NCBI GenBank assembly: GCA_947305005.1
Contig: CAMZCM010000004.1
Location: 108,680-172,679, forward strand
Direction: 5' to 3'
Length of the DNA: 64,000 bases
Source: an uncultured Prevotellaceae bacterium
Lineage (GTDB): Bacteria > Bacteroidota > Bacteroidia > Bacteroidales > Bacteroidaceae
Position numbers and translations under genes: made by a program. Shown one piece after another: positions 10,321 to 20,703 of the stretch. Within the stretch, counting starts at the first letter, position 1. Every line of letters begins with the position of its first letter. The notes under the pieces are model-generated. The model worked only from the letters and a program-made list of their open reading frames with translations, made no database searches and was not told where the DNA came from.

Positions 10321-11532
10321 TCAAGGAATTAACAAAGAGCTGTCTCCGTAGCTGAGAAAACGAAAATCGTGACCAAGTGCGTAATGATAAATATCCTTCC
10401 AATGTTCACCGCCCACAAACGCTGAAACGAGGAGCAAAAGCGTGGATTGCGGCTGATGGAAATTAGTAACCATCCGCTTGACAATATGATATTGATAGCC
10501 TGGAGCGATGATGATCTGCGTAGCCGTATGGAGGGCATCGGTGTGGTTGCGCTCCATCCAGTCAAGAATAGCTTTCAAAGAAGTGACAACCTCTTCCCTA
10601 CTCTCTTCCTCGTACGGTTCCCACTGTCCCACTTTCAGTTCGTCCTCGCCGGCATCAGGATTGGCCAACAGCTTCTTACCTATATAATATAAGGACTCCA
10701 GCGTCCGGACACTCGTCGTACCGACAGCCGTACACTCACCATTGTGACGAAGCAGCGCCTCCACGACCTTCTTGGGCACATAGATCCACTCGCTATGCAT
10801 CTCATGTCCTTCGATTCGCTCACTCTTCACAGGCTTGAAAGTACCGGCACCTACGTGGAGCGTCAGCTCAGCACGTTCAATACCGCGACGATCAATGGCC
10901 TCAAGCACAGCTGGTGTAAAATGTAAACCTGCCGTCGGGGCTGCCACGCTACCTTTCACTTTAGAATAGACCGTCTGATAAGTCTTCAAGTCACTTTCCT
11001 CTGTCTTTCGGTTGAGATAAGGTGGAATGGGAAGTTCACCACAAGCGTCAAGTACCTGTGCCCAAGTAATCTCGGCATCGCTCCATGAGAAACGGATCAG
11101 ATCCGGTTCGCCTGCCTTCTCTACGGTCAGCACAACCTCTTTCCCCTCCACCGTGATTTTTCTCTGAAGCGTTCCGACTTTCCATTTCTTGGCATTACCG
11201 ACCAGACAATGCCATGTGCAACCCTGTGTCTGCTGGAACATCAGCACATAGTCATGAGGCTCGGCGGGTTCCAGACAAAAGACTTCTATCAGCGCGCCTG
11301 TCTCCTTGCGGAAATGCAGACGAGCCTGGATGACACGGGTATTGTTCATCACCATCAACGACCCTTCGGGCAACAACTCTGGCAGGTCACGGAAGTGGCG
11401 ATGGCTGATGGTGCCGTGATCATAGATGAGCAGCTTCGACGCATCACGTTCCGCCAACGGGTATTTGGCGATTCGCTCGTCAGGAAGCTCGTAGGCGTAG
11501 TCGGCTATTTTTATATTCTTTGGATTCAGCAC
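10321..11532 (-). CDS. queA: S-adenosylmethionine:tRNA ribosyltransferase-isomerase
   Basis: YELPDERIAKYPLAERDASKLL, VAAPTAGLHFT, TNFHQPQSTLLLLVSAF. Confidence 0.96.
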   Translation of the reverse strand: MLNPKNIKIADYAYELPDERIAKYPLAERDASKLLIYDHGTISHRHFRDLPELLPEGSLMVMNNTRVIQARLHFRKETGALIEVFCLEPAEPHDYVLMFQQTQGCTWHCLVGNAKKWKVGTLQRKITVEGKEVVLTVEKAGEPDLIRFSWSDAEITWAQVLDACGELPIPPYLNRKTEESDLKTYQTVYSKVKGSVAAPTAGLHFTPAVLEAIDRRGIERAELTLHVGAGTFKPVKSERIEGHEMHSEWIYVPKKVVEALLRHNGECTAVGTTSVRTLESLYYIGKKLLANPDAGEDELKVGQWEPYEEESREEVVTSLKAILDWMERNHTDALHTATQIIIAPGYQYHIVKRMVTNFHQPQSTLLLLVSAFVGGEHWKDIYHYALGHDFRFLSYGDSSLLIP

Positions 11533-11564
11533 GTCTCTCTAAACACTAAACTATCAACTCTCAC

Positions 11565-12701
11565 CTACCCAATCGTCACCATCGTAGCCCCGAAGCCATA
11601 TTTCTGGAACGAGGCATCTTCATAGGTGCAACCGCGATAGCGATGTTGCAGTTCCTTGATGATCGCTTCGCGCAACACACCCTCACCTTTGCCGTGAATG
11701 AAGACGATGCGCTGTCCTTTCTTCTTCATATTCCGGTCCATCATGATACGGAACTCTGTCAACTGCGTATTGAGCAACACATTGGGCGAGAGTCCTTCCG
11801 TGTGGTCCAAGAGGGCATTGATATGGAGATCGACTTCGATGATCTCGTCCTTTTTCTGCATCTCTTTAAGCGCCCGTTTAGCCGCTTTCAGTGCTTCACG
11901 TTCTTCTTCACGAGTCCGAGGGCGTGCCTGCGGCACCTCATCCTCTTCTGACTCATCATATTCAACACCTCGCATGGCATCAAGCACCTCTTCCGCCTCC
12001 ACAAACACCTGTTTGATGGGACGGTCATCGCGCACGATATCATAAATCAAAGCTGATTCACGGAAGAAAGGAGATGGCTGGAAGACATGAAGCTTGTAGA
12101 ACTTCACGGTGTCCAATCGCAGTTCCACACCTACAGCAGGCTTCAGCATGAACGGTTTGTCCTGCTTCCACGCCACGAGCTGTATGCTCAAGCGCTCCAG
12201 ATCATTCAACACCGAGCGGTCGAAAGTCTCCAGCAATTGCTTAGTGTTCGGTTCAATCTGTCCCTGCCAACGCAAGTGCCATGCGGCGCCCTCGTTGTTT
12301 GTAAAGACAGCTTGGATATAATAGTTGGAGTCATTGATCAGATATGCCTCAAATCGAGTATTTGTCAACTCGCGCGAGTTCTCGGGAACGAAAGCCAAGC
12401 AGACATTCAGCAGGTCGCCGCCTTTGCGTTCCTGCGCCTTGGGCTGGTAACTCACGGGGCGGCTGGCGGGGTCATCCTCCTCACCGTCTTCAAGGAAACG
12501 CACCTTCGGCGTCGGCTTTTCCTCTTTTTTCTTCACTTCGAAGTTGTTCGCGTTGGTCTCAATGACCACCACCTGCGAACGCAACATGGGAATATCGAAG
12601 CCGTCTTCATCCTCAACGAGCACGATGTTCTTGTCTTGGAAGCCCGTGATAACACCGCCTCCAACCTCATTCAGGAATCTTACTTTATCACCTATTTTCA
12701 T
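11565..12701 (-). CDS. DUF2027 and Smr domain protein (MutS2-like C-terminal nuclease domain)
   Basis: MKIGDKVRFLNEVGGGVITGF N-terminus and Smr motif IVFIHGKGEGVLREAI. Start set at 12701 because the upstream extension contains the -7 box. Confidence 0.85.
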   Translation of the reverse strand: MKIGDKVRFLNEVGGGVITGFQDKNIVLVEDEDGFDIPMLRSQVVVIETNANNFEVKKKEEKPTPKVRFLEDGEEDDPASRPVSYQPKAQERKGGDLLNVCLAFVPENSRELTNTRFEAYLINDSNYYIQAVFTNNEGAAWHLRWQGQIEPNTKQLLETFDRSVLNDLERLSIQLVAWKQDKPFMLKPAVGVELRLDTVKFYKLHVFQPSPFFRESALIYDIVRDDRPIKQVFVEAEEVLDAMRGVEYDESEEDEVPQARPRTREEEREALKAAKRALKEMQKKDEIIEVDLHINALLDHTEGLSPNVLLNTQLTEFRIMMDRNMKKKGQRIVFIHGKGEGVLREAIIKELQHRYRGCTYEDASFQKYGFGATMVTIG

Positions 12702-12723
12702 CTTCTGTTTTTTAATTTGAGCG

Positions 12724-12731
12724 CAAAGGTA
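12724..12731 (-). promoter_or_regulatory. -7 box TACCTTTG for the Smr gene
   Basis: Minus-strand TACCTTTG 23 nt upstream of MKIGDK start; divergent from the xth promoter. Confidence 0.55.
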
Positions 12732-12775
12732 TAAAAAAGTCTCCAAAAAGTCACACCTCTCCCATAACTTTTACA

Positions 12776-12783
12776 TATCTTTG
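12776..12783 (+). promoter_or_regulatory. -7 box TATCTTTG for xth
   Basis: TATCTTTG 28 nt upstream of ATG 12812. Confidence 0.55.
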
Positions 12784-12811
12784 CCCGCAGAATCCCTAAA
12801 CAACGAATTTT

Positions 12812-13570
12812 ATGAAGTTCATATCATGGAACGTGAACGGCCTTCGTGCATGTGACGGAAAAGGCTTCCGCGACATCTTCCGTTCGCTGGACGCTGATTT
12901 CTTCTGCCTGCAGGAGACGAAGATGCAAGCCGGACAGTTAGACATCTCCTTCGATGGCTACGAGAGTTATTGGAACTACGCTGAGAAGAAAGGTTATTCC
13001 GGCACAGCCATCTTCACCAAACATACGCCACTAAGTGTCAGCTATGGACTCGGCATCGAAGAACACGACCACGAAGGACGTGTCATCACGCTGGAGTACC
13101 CTGATTTCTACGTCGTGACCGTCTATACGCCCAACTCTCAGGATGGCCTGAAGCGTCTCGACTACCGCATGACATGGGAGGATGCTTTTCGCGACTATCT
13201 CCTGCAGCTCGATGCCCGCAAGCCAGTGCTCGTCTGCGGTGACATGAATGTGGCCCACGAGGAGATAGACCTCAAGAACCCAAAGACCAATCATATGAAT
13301 GCCGGCTTCACCGACGAGGAGCGCGCGAAGTTCTCCATTCTCCTTGCCGCCGGTTTCACCGACACCTGGCGTACCCGTAACCCCGACGTGCGCGATGTCT
13401 ATTCATGGTGGAGCTACCGTTTCCAGGCTCGCGAGAAGAACACGGGTTGGCGCATCGACTACTGGCTCGTCTCCAACCGCCTGTTCCCTCAGGTCACAGA
13501 TGCCAAGATCCACACCGACATCTTCGGTTCCGACCACTGTCCCGTGGAAGTGGACATACAATTGGGTTAA
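12812..13570 (+). CDS. xth: Exodeoxyribonuclease III
   Basis: KFISWNVNGLRAC, FFCLQETKMQ, VCGDMNVAHEEIDLKNP, GSDHCPVEVDI. Confidence 0.95.
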   Translation: MKFISWNVNGLRACDGKGFRDIFRSLDADFFCLQETKMQAGQLDISFDGYESYWNYAEKKGYSGTAIFTKHTPLSVSYGLGIEEHDHEGRVITLEYPDFYVVTVYTPNSQDGLKRLDYRMTWEDAFRDYLLQLDARKPVLVCGDMNVAHEEIDLKNPKTNHMNAGFTDEERAKFSILLAAGFTDTWRTRNPDVRDVYSWWSYRFQAREKNTGWRIDYWLVSNRLFPQVTDAKIHTDIFGSDHCPVEVDIQLG

Positions 13571-13606
13571 GCATGCATAATCACCTTATAATAACAATAA
13601 CTGACT

Positions 13607-14965
13607 ATGACTAGACCAGAGCACGACATCAACCGCCGCGAGTTTCTGAAGAAGCTCGGCCTTGGCTCCGCCTCTGCTCTTTCGCTGCTGACGCTGGGGG
13701 CTCCTCTCTCCGCTCACGCCCGCAATGCCATGCCCGATCAGCCCGTCGATGGCAAAATGACCTTCCGCCTGCAGAACGGTTCGGGCGAAGCCATCTCCCT
13801 GTTGGGATTTGGTATGATGCGCCTACCGCGCGAACAAGCAGAGGTAGATCGCCTCGTGGATTATGCCATCGCCCACGGTGTCAACTACTTCGACACGGCA
13901 CCCATGTATGGCGGCGGCCACAACGAGACGGTGGTGGGCAACACGCTCAGCCGCTATCCGCGCGAGAAATACTATGTGGCCACCAAGATGTCCAACCAGA
14001 ATCAGGCGCTGTGGCCGTTCGAGAAATCCAAGGAGATGTACGAGAACTCCTTCCGCCAGCTGCAGGTCGATTACATCGACTACTACTTGCTCCACTCCAT
14101 CGGTGGCGGCGGCATGAATACCCTTCGTGGCCGTTTCCTGGACAACGGGCTGCTAGACTTCCTCGTGAAGGAGCGCGAGGCGGGACGTATTCGCCATCTC
14201 GGCTTCAGCTATCACGGCGATGTCCGCGTGTTCGACTATCTGCTTGACCATCACAACGAGTACCACTGGGATTTCGTGCAGATTCAGATGAACTATCTCG
14301 ACTGGCGTCACGCTGGCAATGGCCGCCGTCGCGCTGATGCCGATGCTGAATACCTCTACAACCGTCTCGAGAAACTCGGTATCCAAGCTGTCATCATGGA
14401 GCCTATTCGTGGCGGCGCATTGGCACGTGTTGCCGAAGACATTGAGCAACAACTTCGTGCTGTTCACCCTGATGACAGCCCTGCCCGCTGGGGCTTCCGT
14501 TGGGTAGGTTCCCGTCCGAATGTGCTCACCGTTTTGAGCGGTATGAACCAGATGCAGCATCTTGAAGAAAATGTGACCACCTTCTCACCTCTGCAGCCTT
14601 GCAGCGATGCCGAAAATGAGTTGCTGGCTCATATCGCCGACCAGATGGCTGGCTTCCCCACCATCGGTTGTACCACCTGCGCTTATTGTATGCCCTGCCC
14701 CTATGGTGTTGACATCCCAGGCAACTTCGCGTTTTACAACGAAGCTGTCAACAACAAGCTGCTGCCGCTGCCCGACAGCACCGCCAGCGACTTCGCCGAG
14801 CGTCAGGACGCCTTCATCAAAGCCTATCGCACCGCCATTCCTGCCGAAAAGCGCGCCACCACCTGTGTGGATTGTGGCGAGTGCCTGAGCAAATGCCCGC
14901 AGTCCATTCGCATTCCGAACCAGATGAGCCGCATCGTGGAGCTGACACGCAAAAAGAGGAAATAA
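13607..14965 (+). CDS. Aldo/keto reductase with C-terminal 4Fe-4S motifs and Tat-like N-terminus
   Basis: NRREFLKKLGLGSASALSLL; AKR motifs YFDTAPMYGGGHNE and DYIDYYLLHS; CTTCAYCMPCPYGV and CVDCGECLSKCP. Confidence 0.92.
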   Translation: MTRPEHDINRREFLKKLGLGSASALSLLTLGAPLSAHARNAMPDQPVDGKMTFRLQNGSGEAISLLGFGMMRLPREQAEVDRLVDYAIAHGVNYFDTAPMYGGGHNETVVGNTLSRYPREKYYVATKMSNQNQALWPFEKSKEMYENSFRQLQVDYIDYYLLHSIGGGGMNTLRGRFLDNGLLDFLVKEREAGRIRHLGFSYHGDVRVFDYLLDHHNEYHWDFVQIQMNYLDWRHAGNGRRRADADAEYLYNRLEKLGIQAVIMEPIRGGALARVAEDIEQQLRAVHPDDSPARWGFRWVGSRPNVLTVLSGMNQMQHLEENVTTFSPLQPCSDAENELLAHIADQMAGFPTIGCTTCAYCMPCPYGVDIPGNFAFYNEAVNNKLLPLPDSTASDFAERQDAFIKAYRTAIPAEKRATTCVDCGECLSKCPQSIRIPNQMSRIVELTRKKRK

Positions 14966-15029
14966 TAAGCAAATCATTAAACCTTTTCTCCGCTTGCGAG
15001 TCAGAAAGAAAATTAGCAACCAAAGAATA

Positions 15030-15431
15030 ATGAAAAAGAAACAACTGATTATCACCTGTACAGTCGTAGTGGCAACTTGTGGCTTGATGAGCCTCCGTCA
15101 GGCTGATGAGATTATCACCAAAGAGGGCGACATGACCATCGTCAACACCACCTCTCTCGCAGAAGACTTCGAAGGCTATGCTGGCCCCACGCCGCTGAAG
15201 ATCTACATCAAGAACAAGAAGATAGAGAAAATTGAGGCCATCAAGAACCTCGAGACACCCAAGTATTTCGCCCTCATCAAGCGCGACTTGCTCAACAAAT
15301 GGAACGGTCTTGCTGTCAAGAAGGCCGCCCAGACACAAGTGGATGTCGTTACAGGTGCTACCCTCTCCTCCGAGGCCGTCATCGAGAATGTCAAGCGCGG
15401 CATCGATTACTACAACAAAAAGAACAAGTAA
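15030..15431 (+). CDS. FMN-binding domain protein
   Basis: MKKKQLIITCTVVVATCG leader; VDVVTGATLSSEAVIENVKRGIDYY is FMN_bind-like. Confidence 0.85.
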   Translation: MKKKQLIITCTVVVATCGLMSLRQADEIITKEGDMTIVNTTSLAEDFEGYAGPTPLKIYIKNKKIEKIEAIKNLETPKYFALIKRDLLNKWNGLAVKKAAQTQVDVVTGATLSSEAVIENVKRGIDYYNKKNK

Positions 15432-15452
15432 TCATTACAGGCAAACAAAAAG

Positions 15453-15483
15453 AAGCCCCTCACCTTCCGTGAGGGGCTTTCTT
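15453..15483. terminator. Bidirectional intrinsic terminator between FMN-binding gene and groEL
   Basis: Perfect 11-bp stem AAGCCCCTCAC / GTGAGGGGCTT, 5-nt loop, T-rich on both sides; genes convergent. Confidence 0.88.
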
Positions 15484-15505
15484 TATCGCATTTCTTGATG
15501 GTAGA

Positions 15506-17450
<1,945 letters not shown>

Positions 17451-17527
17451 AATGGTTTGTTTTTATAGATTTGATTAAAAATTTTTTCACTCCACATGAA
17501 GCGAAAGGTATGCCAAAGCGGCGGCCG

Positions 17528-17542
17528 CTGACAAATTGGCAG
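17528..17542. promoter_or_regulatory. Candidate heat-shock operator dyad CTGaCAAATTGgCAG upstream of groES
   Basis: 15-nt dyad, 6 of 7 pairs matched, 78 nt upstream of the groES ATG; core resembles the dyad upstream of hsp20. Confidence 0.4.
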
Positions 17543-17614
17543 AAAAACCACAGCTAGGCATGATTCCCGGCATCATCCTGTAAAACATAATCAATTACAT
17601 TTTTCCACATCATA

Positions 17615-17669
17615 TCTCTCATTCACTTCTCATTCACCTCTAATTCATCTCTAATCCATCTCTAGTTCT
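17615..17669. repeat. Tandem array of about five 11-bp units (YCTCTMATTCA)
   Basis: tctctcattca / cttctcattca / cctctaattca / tctctaatcca / tctctagttct, followed by inverted half-units attagaga and tagagata. Confidence 0.7.
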
Positions 17670-17755
17670 ATAATTAGAGATATAGTAGAGATATAATGGT
17701 GTTATAATTGAGTAGAACATGAAATATTTGTGATTTTTTGTCCCGTTCTTTCCTT

Positions 17756-17770
17756 GCGGATTCTATCCGC
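17756..17770. repeat. REP-like hairpin copy A (GCGGAT TCT ATCCGC)
   Basis: Perfect 6-bp stem, 3-nt loop, just 3' of the RAYT-like gene; preceded by TGTCCCGTTCTTTCCTT. Confidence 0.75.
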
Positions 17771-17778
17771 AGAACCAC

Positions 17779-18807
17779 TCACCTCTCAACCAGCAGCCGT
17801 CCCATCTCGTTCAAGGCCACGAACCGGTACCGTTGCGATTCCACAGGAATGGGGCGATAACAATAGTGCTTAGCCTCAGCCTTCCGTTGCAAAGTTCCCT
17901 CTGTTTCCTTCATTACAGTCGGATTGGCAAAAGCACTTCCGTCAGGCTCCATCAGTAACAACTTACCCCTCGAACAAGCCTCGAAATAAGCCCCACCTGG
18001 TTTATAAAACCGCTCATGGGGTGAGCCTTCTGCCGGAAAGCCATCGTTCAGCAGCACCACTAACGGGAATCCCTTCTCGCGAACCGTTCTGGCAATTTTC
18101 TGTTCACCTTTGCTAATCGCCGCCGTATAGGTCACCGCCCCATTATGCGCTGCCGCCAACACCGATTGCAGTCGTCCCTCTATTTGCTCATCGCTGGCTA
18201 TACGGCTCATTTCCACCAATTGCCTTTCAGGCCAATCCAACAGGAAGTGGTTACCCAAAGATGTGAACTGCAAACCGCACACTTCCGTCTTACGATGCAT
18301 CCTGAACAGATCGGGATTCTGCCTACGCAGCCAGGCACGTTCCGTGTTGGCTTTCACATATTCTATCATGCTGTGCAGCTGCCCTTTATGCGTCAACACA
18401 CGATAAAATGGCGGTGCGTCATATAAGTTCTCCGTAACCCCCAGTTTGCGTGCTTCCTCTTTGCATCCTTGCATATAGCCACGCACCACCTGTCTGATGC
18501 TACGGGGCATTGTCCGCTGCACCTGAAGCACCATGTGATGATGATCAGGCATCACTTTGTCAGCAAGAATCTTTATTTCAGGGCACAACTCCAACAACCT
18601 TCGCTGCTGATTGATGAGCGCCCAACCAATCGGGGTCTTTTCTATGACAGGCTCAGAACCATTATGTGTGAGCTTGCCAAACAAAGCCTGCCGCGAATGG
18701 GCCACCATCGTTATATGCACGATGCAAGGTTTGCGCCATGCTCCAGGTTCCAACCACGTAAATGTCTCGTTTTTAGGTGTGTTTACGTTCTCGTTTGTCA
18801 TTGGCAA
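17779..18807 (-). mobile_element. RAYT/IS200-type Y1 HUH transposase with extra C-terminal domain
   Basis: HUH-type motif VMPDHHHMVLQV (cf. MPNHxHLL); Y1-type IEYVKANTERAWLRR (cf. YIHxNPVRA); about 150 aa extension after residue 200; flanked by REP-like hairpins. Confidence 0.8.
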
Positions 18808-18879
18808 ATAAAATTTGCAATCAAGCGACGGGACATCTCAATTGTATCCCGCTTCTCCCTATTGTCCCATTCCTCTTCA

Positions 18880-18894
18880 GCGGATTGTATCCGC
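18880..18894. repeat. REP-like hairpin copy B (GCGGAT TGT ATCCGC)
   Basis: Perfect 6-bp stem, 3-nt loop; preceded by TTGTCCCATTCCTCTTCA. Confidence 0.75.
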
Positions 18895-19021
18895 GTCTGC
18901 GGTACCTGCCCGCAAAGGTAAACATTAATTCGCGAAACTCTGCAGAAATAAAGCAAATAAATCTTGAGTTCCCGTTCCTTTCCTTCTTTGTCCCCTTCCC
19001 ATTCGCCCCGTTCCTTTCTTT

Positions 19022-19036
19022 GCGGATTGTATCCGC
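19022..19036. repeat. REP-like hairpin copy C (GCGGAT TGT ATCCGC)
   Basis: Perfect 6-bp stem, 3-nt loop; preceded by CGCCCCGTTCCTTTCTTT. Confidence 0.75.
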
Positions 19037-19071
19037 CCTTTACATCACTCCTTTTTCGCCCATAAAGGTAT

Positions 19072-19103
19072 GAAAAATCCCACACCTAGCATGATGTGGG
19101 ATT
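19072..19103 (-). terminator. Intrinsic terminator of BspA-like gene
   Basis: AATCCCACA / TGTGGGATT 9-bp stem, followed on the minus strand by TTTTTCAT. Confidence 0.75.
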
Positions 19104-19152
19104 GATATTCAGAAAAATCAGGGAATCACTTTGTGTATCTTGCCATCAAAAA

Positions 19153-20085
19153 TTATTCAATCGCCACAATCGATCCGAAATCGCACCACGGCGCTTTAGT
19201 CTTGTATGCATCAATTGCTGATGCGGGCACATGCAGCGTTGCATTGGCGATGTTAGAATAATAGAAAATAGAATAGACGTCTGAACTCGGCACCGTTTCC
19301 GCATAGCAGTATACATCGGTCAGGCCCGTGCAAGCAGCGAAAGCACCTTCCCCGATGCTGGTGACGGATGAAGGAATAGTCGAATTTTTACACCCTGCTA
19401 TCAGAGTGTTACTTTGTGTTTCAATAATTGCATTGCAATTGTCATGTGAGTCGTATGCCGGATTACCATCTGCCACAGTAATGGAAGATAGTTCCGTGCA
19501 GCCACGGAAAGTATTGACTCCGATGCTGGTGACGGATGAAGGAAGGGCCACGGAGGTCAGGCCTGTGCAATCCTTGAAAGCAGACTCCCCGATGCTGGTG
19601 ACACCTTCTGAGATGATCACGGAGGTCAGAACAGTGCAACCATAGAAAACCTCCTGAGCGATTTCCTTAACAAGCATCTCACGTCCTTCATAGTTGAGCT
19701 GTGAGATGATTTTTGCCTCCCCCTTTAAGAAGGCTGCATTATAACCAGAGACTAGCAAATCCCCTTGGGATGCGGTATATTTGATATCATCGATATAGAA
19801 GTTCGTCTCATCTATCTTAGCAAAATTGTGTCCACCATCAGCTTTACCGCTGGCATCAATGGTGACAACGATGGGCGCGGTCGGAACAATCTGATTGCCG
19901 TCACCCTCATCTTGGTTACCTTGTTCATTTTGCTTTTCTTGTTCATTTTGGGCTCCTTGTCCATTTTGATTGTCATTCTGCTCCGTTGTTGGTGTGACCT
20001 TTTCATCCTCTCCACAAGAGACGACAAGGGTTAGGGCGCTGACGGATAGCGCCAATGTCATTAGAGTAAATAGATTCTTTTTCAT
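19153..20085 (-). CDS. BspA-like leucine-rich repeat (LRR_5) surface lipoprotein
   Basis: Lipobox LTLVVSC; low-complexity NEQ-rich linker; repeats LTSVIISEGVTSIGESAFKDCTGLTSVALPSSVTSIGVNTFRGC. Confidence 0.88.
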   Translation of the reverse strand: MKKNLFTLMTLALSVSALTLVVSCGEDEKVTPTTEQNDNQNGQGAQNEQEKQNEQGNQDEGDGNQIVPTAPIVVTIDASGKADGGHNFAKIDETNFYIDDIKYTASQGDLLVSGYNAAFLKGEAKIISQLNYEGREMLVKEIAQEVFYGCTVLTSVIISEGVTSIGESAFKDCTGLTSVALPSSVTSIGVNTFRGCTELSSITVADGNPAYDSHDNCNAIIETQSNTLIAGCKNSTIPSSVTSIGEGAFAACTGLTDVYCYAETVPSSDVYSIFYYSNIANATLHVPASAIDAYKTKAPWCDFGSIVAIE

Positions 20086-20468
20086 ACTGTTATTCTTTTT
20101 GCGACAATCGGCAAAAAGAAAGGTGTGAACTCTCTGTTGTCACATCTCGGTATCGCCAAACACCGTATCCATACAACAGCGAAGCCCACACCCAAACGGT
20201 GCAAGCATTCGCATTCCACTGTTGATGGATACATTGAAGTTGGCGATTTCAGATGTGCATCCAAGTAGAAGCAAACACTTCCTTTAAGTCTATGTCTTGG
20301 TTAAACGTTAACTGTCTATGTCATAGAAATATGATTTTGGTTGATTTCACGCCACAAATGTAGGGATTAATTTGTTTCTCACAAAGAAAAGTAGCGTTTT
20401 TCTTCTGAAAACGGGTGATGGGAATGCTTGGATTTGGGAGGCTTCATTTTGGGGGCGTAAAAACGGCC

Positions 20469-20528
20469 AATCGATTCAAACGATCCAGTGAATTAGCTCA
20501 CTCGATCGTTTGAATTGATTCACTGGAT
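20469..20528. repeat. Overlapping inverted repeats in A-B-A'-B' order
   Basis: A AATCGATTCAAACGATC (20469-20485) with A' GATCGTTTGAATTGATT (20504-20520), 16/17; B ATCCAGTGAAT (20483-20493) with B' ATTCACTGGAT (20518-20528), 11/11; inner AGTGA/TCACT. Confidence 0.7.
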
Positions 20529-20703
20529 TTAGGCAGTTGAAAATTGCAGATGTACTAATGGTAGCAATTGTTAGTAGGCTCTTTCATCAAAGTAGTTCAC
20601 ACAATAACGCCTTTATGTAATTCCTCTATGGGAAACATCAAGTCCCAATTCTTTCCCCATACGACATTACCGTGTTCCAAGGTGAAACGACAACCTCTAC
20701 TGC

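Noticed and set aside
17600-17700. CRISPR-like array
   Set aside because: Units are 11 bp with no spacers and no cas genes; it is a simple tandem repeat.
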